From Photobacterium aphoticum (GTDB lineage: Bacteria > Pseudomonadota > Gammaproteobacteria > Enterobacterales > Vibrionaceae), in NCBI RefSeq assembly GCF_001029435.1, contig NZ_LDOV01000020.1, positions 1 to 64,000 on the forward strand: DNA of 64,000 nt. Reading direction: 5' to 3'. This document shows, piece after piece, positions 24,255 to 33,193 of this stretch (the first letter of the stretch is position 1; every line of letters begins with the position of its first letter). Both the position numbers and the translations under genes were made by a program. The notes beneath the pieces were generated by a model that ran no database searches, was not told where the DNA came from, and was given only the letters and a program-made list of their open reading frames with translations.

Positions 24255-25456
24255 TGCAATCGTTGCTAGGGATAGCAGTCCTCTTATTAATCGGCTTTTT
24301 TGCCTCTGAAAACCGCAGCCAAATCAGCTGGCGAGCCGTGATTGGCGCGTTCGGGATCATCCTGACGGTCGCTTTCTTTGTACTGGCGACGGAAACCGGT
24401 GGTGAGGTGCTGCTGGCGGTCTCTAACACCGTGGGCAACGTGTTTGGCTACGGAATAGAAGGGATCCGCTTTGCCTTTGGCAGTCTGGTGAACTTCAGTG
24501 TCGATGGCATCGGCTTTGTGTGGGCATTGCAGGTGCTGCCACAAATCATCTTTACGGCCTCGCTGACGTCCCTGCTTTACTACTTGGGCATCATGCAGTG
24601 GTTCGTGTTGATCATCGGCGGCGGCCTGCAAAAAGTGCTGGGCACCTCGCGCGCAGAATCGATGAACGCAGCCGGTAATATCGTACTGGGCCAAACGGAA
24701 GCGCCGTTGTTGGTGAAGCCGTACCACCACGTGCTGACCCGCGCGCAGATCTTCGCCATTATGGTGGGCGGTCTGTCATCGATTGCCGGTTCGATCTTGG
24801 CGGGCTTGGCTGGCATGGGCGTGGATCTCAATTACCTAATCATGGCGTGTTTCATGTCGGCACCCGCTGGGTTGATGTTTGCCAAAATGATCATCCCGGA
24901 AAACGAGCCGACTGTTGATGAAGTCCCCGAGTTGCCAGACGACGAGAAGCCAACCAGCTTTATCGATGCCGTAGCGAAAGGCGCTATCGCCGGTGTGGGT
25001 ATCGCGGCCATTGTGGGTGCGGTGATCATCTCGTGTATCGGCCTGATGGCGATGCTAAACGGTGGCCTGGGCGCTATCGGTGAGTTACTGGGCGTGCCGA
25101 ATCTGAGTGTGGATGTGATCCTGGGCACCCTGTTCGCCCCTGTGGCCTGGTTGATCGGTATTCCTTGGAATGAAGCGACCATTGCCGGTGCTTTCCTGGG
25201 CCAGAAAATCGCAATGAATGAATTCGTGGCCTTCGCCAACATGGGCGGTGTGGAAATGAGTGCGCGCTCGACCGCTATCATGACCATCGCGCTGTGTGGC
25301 TTTGCTAACATCGGCTCGGTAGCCATGGTGTGTGGCGCCCTGAGTAAGATGATCCCGGCACGAGCAGGCATGATCGGCCAACTGGGTATGAAAGTGCTGC
25401 TGGCCGCCACGCTGGCAAACCTGATGAACGCCGCCATTGTGGGTCTGTTCGTTTAA
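24251..25456 (+). CDS. nupC: NupC-family nucleoside transporter (first copy)
   Basis: 401 residues, concentrative nucleoside transporter (CNT) family, proton- or sodium-coupled uptake across the inner membrane. The family blocks are [44 protein letters not shown] and the C-terminal CGFANIGSVAM. Multiple hydrophobic helices span the protein. It starts with two adjacent ATGs at 24251 and 24254 overlapping the preceding stop. It is a paralogue of the second copy at 46125-47417, about which see there. Followed at 176 bases by a nucleoside phosphorylase. Confidence 0.95.
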   Translation: MMQSLLGIAVLLLIGFFASENRSQISWRAVIGAFGIILTVAFFVLATETGGEVLLAVSNTVGNVFGYGIEGIRFAFGSLVNFSVDGIGFVWALQVLPQIIFTASLTSLLYYLGIMQWFVLIIGGGLQKVLGTSRAESMNAAGNIVLGQTEAPLLVKPYHHVLTRAQIFAIMVGGLSSIAGSILAGLAGMGVDLNYLIMACFMSAPAGLMFAKMIIPENEPTVDEVPELPDDEKPTSFIDAVAKGAIAGVGIAAIVGAVIISCIGLMAMLNGGLGAIGELLGVPNLSVDVILGTLFAPVAWLIGIPWNEATIAGAFLGQKIAMNEFVAFANMGGVEMSARSTAIMTIALCGFANIGSVAMVCGALSKMIPARAGMIGQLGMKVLLAATLANLMNAAIVGLFV

Positions 25457-25631
25457 CGCGGCACATCTCACCCTGTGCATCTAAATCGGTGTAGCAAACC
25501 CTGACCGAATATACGCGGGCTGATGTTCTCAGCCCGCGTTCGCTATTGATGCAAAACAACTGATACAAAGCAACGAAAACAGAAAACAGAAAACACAGCA
25601 ATACACACAAGAACAAGTCGTAAGGACATTC

Positions 25632-26357
25632 ATGAGTAAACAACCTCACCTATTAGTCGAACCCCATCACATCTCAGACAAGGTGATTGTCTGCGGCGAA
25701 CCGGATCGCGTAAACCGCATCGCCGCCCATCTGAGCGAGGTCGAATGTCTCGCTGAAAACCGTGAATTCCGCTTAATGCGCGGGATCTACAACAACACAC
25801 CCATTACCGTGTGCAGTACCGGCATCGGCGCCGCATCGGCCCTGATCGCCTTAGAAGAGCTACGTCTATGTGGTGCAACACACATTGTCCGTGTCGGCTC
25901 GGCTGGCGCGCTGCAACCCCATATTGGCTTGGGCGACCTGATCATCGCCGAAGCTGCCGTGCGCGATGAAGGCGGCTCTAACAGCTATGTGCCCGCCGCT
26001 TTCCCGGCTTACAGTGATATCGCGCTGCTTAACGGCCTGCACGCGTACTGTGAACAGGCGGGCATTACCGCATACGGCGGCGTTGTCCGCTCACACGACA
26101 GCTTCTACACCGATGACGAGCAAGCTATCTGCCAGTTCTGGCATAAAAAAGGCGTATTAGGTGCCGATATGGAAACGGCGGCACTACTGACCGTCGGTCG
26201 CCTGCGTGGCCTGAAAGTGGCGGCGGTACTGGCTAACGTGGTGCTGTTTGAGCAAGACGTACAAGAAGGTGTGGCCGATTATGTGGCCGAGTCTGAGACC
26301 ACCAGCCACGGTGAACGCAATGCCATTTTGGCGGCACTGCATGCGCTGACCTGTTGA
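25632..26357 (+). CDS. Nucleoside phosphorylase (uridine phosphorylase-like)
   Basis: 241 residues. Phosphorolysis of a nucleoside to base and (deoxy)ribose-1-phosphate. The PNP/UDP family-1 motifs are VIVCGEPDRVNRIA at the N-terminus, VCSTGIGAASALIALEEL and THIVRVGSAGALQP in the middle, and GVLGADMETAALLTVGRL (the ribose/base pocket) near residue 180. It is nearer to uridine phosphorylase than to DeoD, but the exact base is uncertain. AAGGA precedes the start. It lies downstream of nupC in the same direction and feeds the ribose phosphate pathway. Confidence 0.88.
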   Translation: MSKQPHLLVEPHHISDKVIVCGEPDRVNRIAAHLSEVECLAENREFRLMRGIYNNTPITVCSTGIGAASALIALEELRLCGATHIVRVGSAGALQPHIGLGDLIIAEAAVRDEGGSNSYVPAAFPAYSDIALLNGLHAYCEQAGITAYGGVVRSHDSFYTDDEQAICQFWHKKGVLGADMETAALLTVGRLRGLKVAAVLANVVLFEQDVQEGVADYVAESETTSHGERNAILAALHALTC

Positions 26358-26431
26358 TCGCGGTTCTCGCCGGCTACACGAATAAGTAAAAGCAACACAA
26401 CACACAGGGCTCAGACTCTGGCAACCTCGCC

Positions 26432-26488
26432 CTGATCACAGCCACCATCAAAAAAACAACAGGTGGCTGCGATCAGCGGCTTCTTTTT
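26432..26488 (+). terminator. Terminator after the nucleoside phosphorylase gene
   Basis: CTGATCACAGCCACC and GGTGGCTGCGATCAG form a 15-bp stem with one mismatch around an A-rich loop, followed by CGGCTTCTTTTTTG. Confidence 0.75.
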
Positions 26489-26526
26489 TGTATACTGCGC
26501 GCGTCTTTTTGTGAGTGCCGTTCAGC

Positions 26527-27204
26527 ATGCAATTACTTCCTGTATCTACTACCCGTTTTGCGAATACCCTCGCGCCGCAACAGCAGGCGTTTGAGCAGGC
26601 GCTGTTTGCCTGTCAAATCGGTACCCGTCGCTTACAAGCCGGCGATACCCTGTTAGAGCAAGGTCAGGCGGTCACGCAGTTGTTCGTGATCCCAACCGGT
26701 CGGATGTCTATGCACACCTGCGCCATTAATGGCCGCCGCTTTCAGCTTGGCGAAGTGCAGTGCAAGCAGCAAATCTTTGGGGAAATGGAGTTTTTCACTG
26801 GCGAGCCGTGCCAGTGGAATGTGGTGGCCGATGAGCCGTTAGAAGCCAAGGTGATCTGCGCGACCCGTTTGCAAAAGTGCCTTAACGAGCAACCGCACTT
26901 GGCGTTGTTCTTTGCCTCCGCACTGGCGTGGGATTACCAGGAATCGATGGAAATCTACACCTACCGCGTGTTACACCCTATCGCCTACAACATTGCCTTT
27001 GATCTGTGGCAACGGGACAACAGCAGCGTGTCACTCGGTGCCTTTGATAAAATAGAGCAGGAAGCCGAGCGTTTTGGTACGTCCAGCCGGGTCTACCGTC
27101 GCGCCCTCAATACCCTGATAGAGCAAGGACTGATCGGCAAAAATGGCAACCAGATCGAGATTGTCGATCACGCCGCCTTGGAAGCCTTCATCGCGGTCAG
27201 CTAA
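26527..27204 (+). CDS. Crp/Fnr-family regulator, YeiL-like
   Basis: About 225 residues. A cyclic-nucleotide-binding-like domain (about residues 25-125; LFVIPTGRMSM, IFGEMEFFTGEP) and a C-terminal helix-turn-helix (EQEAERFGTSSRVYRRALNTLIEQGLI, quoted in part). Spacing and sequence resemble E. coli YeiL, which lies in a nucleoside-use cluster, and here too the neighbours are nupC and a nucleoside phosphorylase. Several cysteines are present but not in the FNR iron-sulfur arrangement. The start is uncertain: a GTG at 26515 is possible; I chose the ATG at 26527. Likely regulates the upstream operon; inferred. Confidence 0.8.
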   Translation: MQLLPVSTTRFANTLAPQQQAFEQALFACQIGTRRLQAGDTLLEQGQAVTQLFVIPTGRMSMHTCAINGRRFQLGEVQCKQQIFGEMEFFTGEPCQWNVVADEPLEAKVICATRLQKCLNEQPHLALFFASALAWDYQESMEIYTYRVLHPIAYNIAFDLWQRDNSSVSLGAFDKIEQEAERFGTSSRVYRRALNTLIEQGLIGKNGNQIEIVDHAALEAFIAVS

Positions 27205-27376
27205 CACCGCCTCGCACAAGTCAGTTACATCTTCCAGCAATGATTAACACCTCAATATAAAGCGCTTAACAAGGCGTGATTATTGGTGATTCACACCACG
27301 CTAACGGGGATCAGATCAAAAAATCATGGGCAAATTGGCTTAAGATGATCCCCTTTGATGGGACTCTCGAGGAAGC

Positions 27377-28486
27377 ATGATGACCCAAGTAAATCAGGAC
27401 CGTTTGGTTCAACACTTTATTGAGCTGGTAAAAATCGACAGCGAATCTGGCAACGAGAAAGCGGTGGCTGAAACCCTGGCCGAGCAACTGGGCGAGCTGG
27501 GCTTTAGCGTGAGCAAGCTGGCGGTACCGGCTGAGCTGTCTAATGGCTTCAACCTGTACGCGAAACTGGATGGCACGCTGCCAGGCAGCATCCTGCTGAG
27601 CTGCCACATGGATACCGTGACCCCAGGTAACGGCATTGAGCCAGTGATTGAAGACGGCATCATTCGCTCAAAGGGCGACACCATTTTGGGTGGCGATGAC
27701 AAATCTGGCATCGCAGCTATTATCGAAGCGATCCGCGTGATCCAAGCAGCAGGCCTGCCACACCAGACCATCGAAATCGCCTTTACCGTGTTTGAAGAAG
27801 GTGGCCTGCACGGCTCGAAAAACTTCGACATGGATAAGATCAGCGCGCAGCAAGCGATCGTGCTGGATTCCAGCGGCCCTATCGGTACCATCATCACCAC
27901 GGCGCCGGGTCAACAGAACCTGAAAGTGACCATTCAGGGCAAACCGGCACACGCAGGTCTTGCACCAGAAGAAGGCATTAACGCCCTGACCGTTGCGGCT
28001 GATGCCATCAGCAACATGCAACTGTCGCGCATTGATCATGAAACCACTGCGAACATCGGTGTGGTGAAAGGCGGTCAGGCCACAAATATCGTGATGCCAT
28101 CCCTTTACCTTGAAGGTGAGGCGCGCTCGCTAGACGACAGCAAGCTGCAGGCTCAGGTTGATCACATGGTGGCGACCTTTAAAGCGGCAGCAGCAAAACA
28201 CGGCGCAGGCATCGACATTGTCTCTTCTCGTGCGTACAACGCGTACCGCATCGATGAAAACGATGCGCTGATCACCGGCATTAAAGCCGCCTTTGCCGCC
28301 AACGGCATTGATGCAATCACCAAATCAACCGGTGGCGGCAGTGACGCGAACGTGTTCAACGGCCGTGGCCTGAAAACCGTGAACCTGTCGACCGGTATGT
28401 CTAAGGTACACACCACCGAAGAATTCATTGCGATTGCCGACATGGTGGCGATCAGCCAATTCCTTGTAACTTACCTTAGCCGTTAA
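27377..28486 (+). CDS. pepT: M20-family peptidase, peptidase T-like
   Basis: 369 residues. A di-zinc aminopeptidase family: LLSCHMDTVTPG (first zinc ligand His and the catalytic Asp), DTILGGDDKSGIAA (bridging Asp), FTVFEEGGLHGSK (general base Glu-Glu) and LSTGMSKVHTTEE (C-terminal zinc His). The dimerisation domain lies in the middle (QGKPAHAGLAPEEG). Likely a cytoplasmic tripeptidase; the sequence fits the PepT-like group seen in Vibrio and Bacillus better than the classical 408-residue PepT. GAGGAAG precedes adjacent ATGs at 27377 and 27380. Confidence 0.93.
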   Translation: MMTQVNQDRLVQHFIELVKIDSESGNEKAVAETLAEQLGELGFSVSKLAVPAELSNGFNLYAKLDGTLPGSILLSCHMDTVTPGNGIEPVIEDGIIRSKGDTILGGDDKSGIAAIIEAIRVIQAAGLPHQTIEIAFTVFEEGGLHGSKNFDMDKISAQQAIVLDSSGPIGTIITTAPGQQNLKVTIQGKPAHAGLAPEEGINALTVAADAISNMQLSRIDHETTANIGVVKGGQATNIVMPSLYLEGEARSLDDSKLQAQVDHMVATFKAAAAKHGAGIDIVSSRAYNAYRIDENDALITGIKAAFAANGIDAITKSTGGGSDANVFNGRGLKTVNLSTGMSKVHTTEEFIAIADMVAISQFLVTYLSR

Positions 28487-28990
28487 GTTTTTTAGCAGGG
28501 TACCCGCCCTGCTAATTCCCTTTCCGCATACTCAATAAACGTCAAAATGTTGGCTGAATCATCTTATTTTTGACGTTTAATTAAGAAAAAGGTCATTAAT
28601 GACAAATTCAAATCGCTGTCATCGTCCTGAGATGAACCTTTGTTTCGGTATTTTTCATTTAAAAATGAAATTTCAAATAAAACCAACAAAAACAACACCT
28701 TAAATACAAACTCGATAAACGAGACTTTTTTGACCCAAAGTCGCCCATTCAAAGCTCTGACCAAAAAAAGTGATCTTGCTCCACCGGATGAACCCACCCG
28801 CGCTTATTTCGATTCTAAAATTTTGAGCCAAAAATTTCCCATCTTATAAATTTGCGATATTCCCATGTCGAAACCAATCGCATTTTTTATACCCTTTGGA
28901 TCCCTTCTTCGCTGTTATCAGTACAATCAATATGACTTTTAAGAATGCACATTGCATCTAACCTTTTTTATCAGCAGGAAGCTAGTGAGT
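28487..28990. other. AT-rich intergenic region with several palindromes
   Basis: About 504 bases, clearly AT-richer than its surroundings. It holds an 11-bp inverted repeat (AAACGTCAAAA at 28537-28547 with TTTTGACGTTT at 28568-28578), GTCATTAATGAC at 28592-28603 and TTTCATTT-AA-AAATGAAA at 28653-28670. A leftward GTG-started ORF of 78 codons with one hydrophobic helix overlaps these but has no ribosome site, so I do not call it. These may be operator sites for the XRE gene that follows. Confidence 0.5.
28492..28515 (+). terminator. Weak hairpin after pepT
   Basis: TTAGCAGGG, loop of six, CCCTGCTAA: a 9-bp stem followed by TTCCCTTTCC rather than a clean T-run. Possible terminator. Confidence 0.45.
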
Positions 28991-29629
28991 ATGGAATATT
29001 TAGAGCGAATTAAGCGTTTAGCGAAAATTCAAGGGATCAGCCAGAAACAACTTGGCGAAGCACTTGATCTTCAGCAGGGAACAATGAGCCGTAAGCTATC
29101 TGGCAAATACGGGATTGAAGTCCGTGAACTGGAAAAAATCGCGGAAGCACTCAACACCTCTATCAGCTACCTACTAACCGGTCAGGTTGATACCGGTACC
29201 CAAGCGACAACGACCATTAACAATGCGTCAGAGCAAGGCACAACCAGCACGTACATCCCTATCATTCACCGTAAAGATTTTATGTCATTTAGCAATGGCG
29301 CAACGGTCGATGTAGTGAGCAAGCGCGCTATCCCCCAGCACCTGGTACGTGAAGAGTGCCTAGGCCTGTTGGTGGACAACGAAAACATCGCACAGTGCGC
29401 GCCAATCGGCAGCTACGCACTGGCTACCAAAACAGCAGCCTACCGTCCGAAGCAGCCAGTGTTCGCCTCTGTGCGTGGCAGTGAGCCAGATTTCTACCAC
29501 ATGACGCAGCTGGCTGACGGTGTGGTGTTCTCTACCTCACAACCGGATTTCCCGAACCTGTTCGTGAACAACGGCGAGTTCCAGATCCACGGCTTCATCA
29601 TCCAGTCTGATTGGGCTTTCGATCGTTAA
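28991..29629 (+). CDS. XRE-family regulator with degenerate S24-like C-terminal domain
   Basis: About 212 residues from the ATG at 28991. An N-terminal helix-turn-helix (KIQGISQKQLGEALDLQQGTMSRKLSG, quoted in part) is followed by a Thr-rich linker (TGTQATTT) and a C-terminal domain shaped like the LexA/CI peptidase region (LGLLVDNENIAQCAPIGSYA...FVNNGEFQIHGFI). The place of the catalytic Ser in SM is occupied by NEN and no paired Lys is obvious, so self-cleavage is unlikely. A phage-repressor-like protein, but no phage genes are near; probably a domesticated regulator, perhaps controlling its own promoter in the palindrome-rich gap. Confidence 0.85.
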   Translation: MEYLERIKRLAKIQGISQKQLGEALDLQQGTMSRKLSGKYGIEVRELEKIAEALNTSISYLLTGQVDTGTQATTTINNASEQGTTSTYIPIIHRKDFMSFSNGATVDVVSKRAIPQHLVREECLGLLVDNENIAQCAPIGSYALATKTAAYRPKQPVFASVRGSEPDFYHMTQLADGVVFSTSQPDFPNLFVNNGEFQIHGFIIQSDWAFDR

Positions 29630-29726
29630 TGCCTCTTGCATAGCGACCATGCTGTATCGCTTGGCGGTGTAATCTTACGCCGCCAAGGCGTACAATCCTC
29701 CTCTCTCTTTTCAATGGATGATTGTC

Positions 29727-30287
29727 ATGCCTGTCGTTATTGTCGCTTCTACCAACCCTGCCAAAATTTCAGCCGTTGAGCACGCCTTTGCGCAAGCCTT
29801 TCCCGACCACGCCTTTACTTTTCACGGTGTCAGTGTCGCCAGTGGGGTGAGCGAGCAACCCATGACTGCCGATGAAACCCTGCAAGGGGCGCGCACCCGC
29901 GTACACAACGCCAAGCAAGCCATGCCTGATGCAGACTATTATGTGGGACTGGAAGCCGGTCTAGACGGCGATCTGACCTTTGCATGGATGGTGATTGAAG
30001 ATGCCCGCCAGCGTCGTGGCGAAGCCCGCTCGGCCTCTCTCCCTTTACCGCCTGCCGCGTTAGCGCAGTTGCACCAGGGACAAGAGTTGGGCGATGTGAT
30101 GGATGCGATGTTCAACCAAACCAACATCAAACAAAAAGGCGGTGCTATTGCCCTGCTGACCCACCATTTGCTCAGCCGCAGCTCGGTCTACCAGCAAGCC
30201 TTGATTCTGGCGTTGATCCCGTTCATGCACCCGGATTTATTCCCGGTATCAGACGCACAAACAAACGCGCAAGCAAACGCGTCTTAA
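29727..30287 (+). CDS. yjjX: Inosine/xanthosine triphosphatase YjjX
   Basis: About 186 residues. It hydrolyses non-canonical purine triphosphates (ITP, XTP). Family blocks are VASTNPAKISAVEHAF at the N-terminus, GVSEQPMTADETLQGARTRV, YYVGLEAGLDGD and QRRGEARSASLPLPP, then LFNQTN-like MFNQTNIKQKGGAIALLT, all matching E. coli YjjX. Either ATG at 29718 or 29727 is possible; GGATGA lies before the second. It converges on trpR. Confidence 0.94.
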   Translation: MPVVIVASTNPAKISAVEHAFAQAFPDHAFTFHGVSVASGVSEQPMTADETLQGARTRVHNAKQAMPDADYYVGLEAGLDGDLTFAWMVIEDARQRRGEARSASLPLPPAALAQLHQGQELGDVMDAMFNQTNIKQKGGAIALLTHHLLSRSSVYQQALILALIPFMHPDLFPVSDAQTNAQANAS

Positions 30288-30324
30288 AGCGTCATTACCC
30301 TTAACGGTGCAGCAAAAGTCGCGA

Positions 30325-30362
30325 CGAAAAAAAGCCCCTCACGCACAAGCGTCAGGGGCTTT
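30325..30362. terminator. Terminator between yjjX and trpR
   Basis: AAAGCCCCTCACGC, loop ACAA, GCGTCAGGGGCTTT, one mismatch. On the minus strand it is followed by a seven-T run after trpR; it can also stop yjjX. Confidence 0.85.
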
Positions 30363-30405
30363 GTTATTAGTAGCATTGCTATTGGGGCCGTTGGGGTATC
30401 CCGCC

Positions 30406-30720
30406 TTAGTTTGGCTTCTGGGCTTCCAACAGGGCTGACAACCACACTTTGGTGGCGTCATCATGATGTTTCAGCTCATTAGAGCCACGGGTGATGGTCG
30501 CAACACCCACCCCCAATAGCTCACTGATTTTGCGCTGGCTGCGATCGCCATTGAGCAGTTCATGCAGAATATTGACGCGAGAAAGTAACACCGTCCGTTC
30601 ATCCGGGGTCAACAACAGTCTCAGCAACGTGTCTTCTTTATGCTCGTCCGTTGCCTGACGTAAGATATCCAGTACCTGTTGCCACTCAGTAAATTCCGGT
30701 GTTTCTTGGCTATTCGACAT
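30406..30720 (-). CDS. trpR: Trp operon repressor TrpR
   Basis: 104 residues. The all-helical Trp repressor: WQQVLDILRQATDEHKEDTLLRLLLTPDER, then LLNGDRSQRKISELLGVGVATITRGSNEL (quoted in part), whose helix-turn-helix QRKISELLGVGVATITRGSN is diagnostic. Binds tryptophan and represses trp genes and its own. A palindrome resembling the trp operator lies 17 bases upstream. It follows slt in the same direction, as in E. coli. Confidence 0.97.
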   Translation of the reverse strand: MSNSQETPEFTEWQQVLDILRQATDEHKEDTLLRLLLTPDERTVLLSRVNILHELLNGDRSQRKISELLGVGVATITRGSNELKHHDDATKVWLSALLEAQKPN

Positions 30721-30736
30721 GTCATCCTCATTTGAT

Positions 30737-30754
30737 GTACTCGTTTTCGAGTAC
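30737..30754 (-). promoter_or_regulatory. Trp-operator-like palindrome upstream of trpR
   Basis: GTACTCG-TTTT-CGAGTAC, perfect 7-bp arms. The E. coli operator half-site is GTACTAG; here one base differs. Position right before trpR supports autoregulation. Confidence 0.65.
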
Positions 30755-30834
30755 TGATTCTATCCCTTTACGCCAAGAGTACCTAGCCCCTAGCCCGAAA
30801 ATTCCTTTTCCGCTGCACGGTGACTCACCAAGGC

Positions 30835-32769
30835 TCAGTATTTCGTGTCCAGTTCATTCTTTCTGAGCAACGGTGGCATCTCGCCCATGAGCTCCCCATA
30901 GTACACTTCAAACATCAAAATGTTCTGCACATACCCTCGGGTTTCATTGAACGGAATCGCCTCAATAAAGGCATAGGCATCAAGCTTGCCGTCAGTTCCC
31001 GCACGCCAGCGATCGACTCGGCTTGGCCCGGCGTTATACGCCGCAAACGCAAAGATCCGGTTGTTGTCGTAACGCTCCAGCATCATTTTCAGATAACCAC
31101 TGCCCAAGCGAATGTTCACGCCCGGATCAAACAAGCTGTCTTGACCGGCATAGTTACGCCCCAGCTTTTTCGCTGTCGCTTTGGCGGTTGCTGGCATCAA
31201 CTGCATCAAGCCGCGCGCCCCGACTGGCGAGCGCGCTTCCACGTTCATCGCACTTTCCTGACGCGCCAGTGCCATCATGGTCACGGTCGAAAGATCACGC
31301 TTCTTACTGAAGAAATCAAACCACCATTTATGGGCGATCGGGAAACGCAGCGGAATGTGATCCCACAACCTGCCGGCAATGGTCGCCTGTACCGCCAGAT
31401 GGTGCCACTTATGCTTGGCCGCGTAAGCCGCCAGTGCCGCGATTTCATTTTGATCCATACCACGCATAAGGTAATGCCACTCGCGGTTGGCATCGAGCAA
31501 TTTGTCTTCCGCCACCAGCTCTTTAATGCGGTTCAGGGTCTGTTGGTATTGCTTGGTGACCACCGTGGTATCGGTAACGTTTTTGATCGGGTATTTGATA
31601 GGCTCACCCAATACCGTTGCCGCCGCCGCGCTGTAGAAATTACGCTGACCTAACAGGGCGGTGTATCCGGCTTTGGCTTTTTCATCACGACCAGCCATTT
31701 GATCTAAACGGGCTTGCCAGAAACGCCAGCGCACATCTTTCTTGGCTTTTTCCGGCAGGCGATCGACCCACAGTACCACTGCATCCCAATCGTCTTCCCG
31801 CATGGCCTGACGAATACGGCGCTCCAGCAGCGAAATAGACTGGCTGTTTGTCAACGCCTTGTCTCGCCATGCCTGCATATCCGCATCACTGGTGGCCATC
31901 AAACGGCTGGCGGTGTAATCCGCCAAGGCTTGCTGTTTCACCTGACTGAAATGCTGCCCTTTCATGGTGGCGGTATATTGCGACACCGCTTCATCCACAT
32001 CACTGCGTACCAGTTTTTTGTACGCCAAGGTGGTCAGCTGTTGATTAAACGGCGTCACCTTGCTGCGCTTGGCAAACGCAGACACACCGGCCGGCTTATC
32101 AAACAGGCTGACAATGGTACTGCCCACCTGCTGGCTGTTGCCGGTCAGCTGCTTGCGCAGGTAGTTCAAGCGCGCGCGGTTGCCTTCGCCATACACCAGC
32201 AACATGCGATCTAAAATCAAGCCATTGGTCAGCTTTCCGGCCGCTTTCCACTGATCTAACAGCGGATCACAGGCATCATGGGTCGAATTGCCCGTCAACC
32301 AGGCTTTTTTCGCCCCTTTCCACGCTTCCGCCGGCTCACCGGTTTGTAACTTGGCGGTATAGTAGTAACACTGCAACGCCTGGCCACGCGGCACATCCGG
32401 CTGCATGGTCAGAAAATCTTTCCAGTTGCCGGTACGGGCCAGTTGATAAAGGTAACGGTCGTGGATCGTTTCACTGAACGGTAATGCCTTAAACTCATCC
32501 ACAAACGTATTCACGTCCTGCACGCTTTTGGTCGGCAACAACAGGGAAAACTCACGGTAGTCCAGATATGGCACCAACGGGTAGGCATCCAGTTGACGGC
32601 GCAACGCGTTATACGCGTCCATGTCCTGCTCTTCTAATGCGGCTTGTGCCTGCGCGTAGCGTTCACGTTGTTGCTCTAACGTAGAAGCCTGCATCGACAG
32701 CGGCAGCAGCAGTATCCCGAGTGACACCATCCATTTTGATAATCGGTTTCGATTCTTCTTGCTATGCAC
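30835..32769 (-). CDS. slt: Soluble lytic murein transglycosylase Slt
   Basis: 644 residues with an N-terminal signal peptide (basic KKNRNRLSK then WMVSLGILLLPLSMQAS), so periplasmic. A long alpha-helical U/L superhelix (about residues 40-470) precedes the catalytic lysozyme-like domain with ALARQESAMNVEARSPVGA (Glu near residue 505) and RGLMQLMPATAK, AAYNAGPSRV. Cleaves peptidoglycan to 1,6-anhydro products for recycling. The start codon is GTG at 32769 with GGGA upstream. Upstream of trpR, the usual neighbourhood. Confidence 0.96.
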   Translation of the reverse strand: MHSKKNRNRLSKWMVSLGILLLPLSMQASTLEQQRERYAQAQAALEEQDMDAYNALRRQLDAYPLVPYLDYREFSLLLPTKSVQDVNTFVDEFKALPFSETIHDRYLYQLARTGNWKDFLTMQPDVPRGQALQCYYYTAKLQTGEPAEAWKGAKKAWLTGNSTHDACDPLLDQWKAAGKLTNGLILDRMLLVYGEGNRARLNYLRKQLTGNSQQVGSTIVSLFDKPAGVSAFAKRSKVTPFNQQLTTLAYKKLVRSDVDEAVSQYTATMKGQHFSQVKQQALADYTASRLMATSDADMQAWRDKALTNSQSISLLERRIRQAMREDDWDAVVLWVDRLPEKAKKDVRWRFWQARLDQMAGRDEKAKAGYTALLGQRNFYSAAAATVLGEPIKYPIKNVTDTTVVTKQYQQTLNRIKELVAEDKLLDANREWHYLMRGMDQNEIAALAAYAAKHKWHHLAVQATIAGRLWDHIPLRFPIAHKWWFDFFSKKRDLSTVTMMALARQESAMNVEARSPVGARGLMQLMPATAKATAKKLGRNYAGQDSLFDPGVNIRLGSGYLKMMLERYDNNRIFAFAAYNAGPSRVDRWRAGTDGKLDAYAFIEAIPFNETRGYVQNILMFEVYYGELMGEMPPLLRKNELDTKY

Positions 32770-33193
32770 AGCACCATCCCATTATTCGTTCATCCATGCC
32801 GACTTTGGTTGCTTATTCGGTCTCTATAACAGTGTTATATTGCATATATATGCCATCGACCACAAGTCACGCCCGACAAGGTTGGATTGACTTCAAAAGC
32901 CGCTCTGTAGCGAATGATACGCCTTGCACATAGACGGCAGGTGAACACTGAAAATTATAGACAGCCAGATAGTCGACAGGTATGGATTGTTCAAAAATAC
33001 CCCCAACATTTTTCGTCACAAAAAAACCGAGATGGGCGAAAAAAAGCGGTTTGCTTTGAGGCCAAATGCACGAAATGTTCACGAAACGACAGAATGCAGC
33101 GGGGATTGCCCACAATTATCAACATTGCTGTTAAACTTGTGTCCAGAACAGGTAAAATAGTCCCTTTCATTTAGTTAGAGATCGCAAACGGAT
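32770..33193. other. Divergent intergenic region slt / ettA
   Basis: About 424 bases without a convincing gene. It should hold the slt promoter and the ettA promoter; a possible ettA -10 is TAAAAT near 33155. A short AACCG...CGGTT inverted repeat lies near 33030-33052. No other structure seen. Confidence 0.4.

Noticed and set aside
24832-25437. 201-codon frame antisense to the first nupC
   Set aside because: Shadow of a well-supported transporter gene; low-complexity Ala/Pro/Ile composition.
28564-28797. 78-codon leftward frame with one hydrophobic helix in the AT-rich gap
   Set aside because: GTG start without ribosome site and AT-driven composition; palindromes explain the region at least as well.
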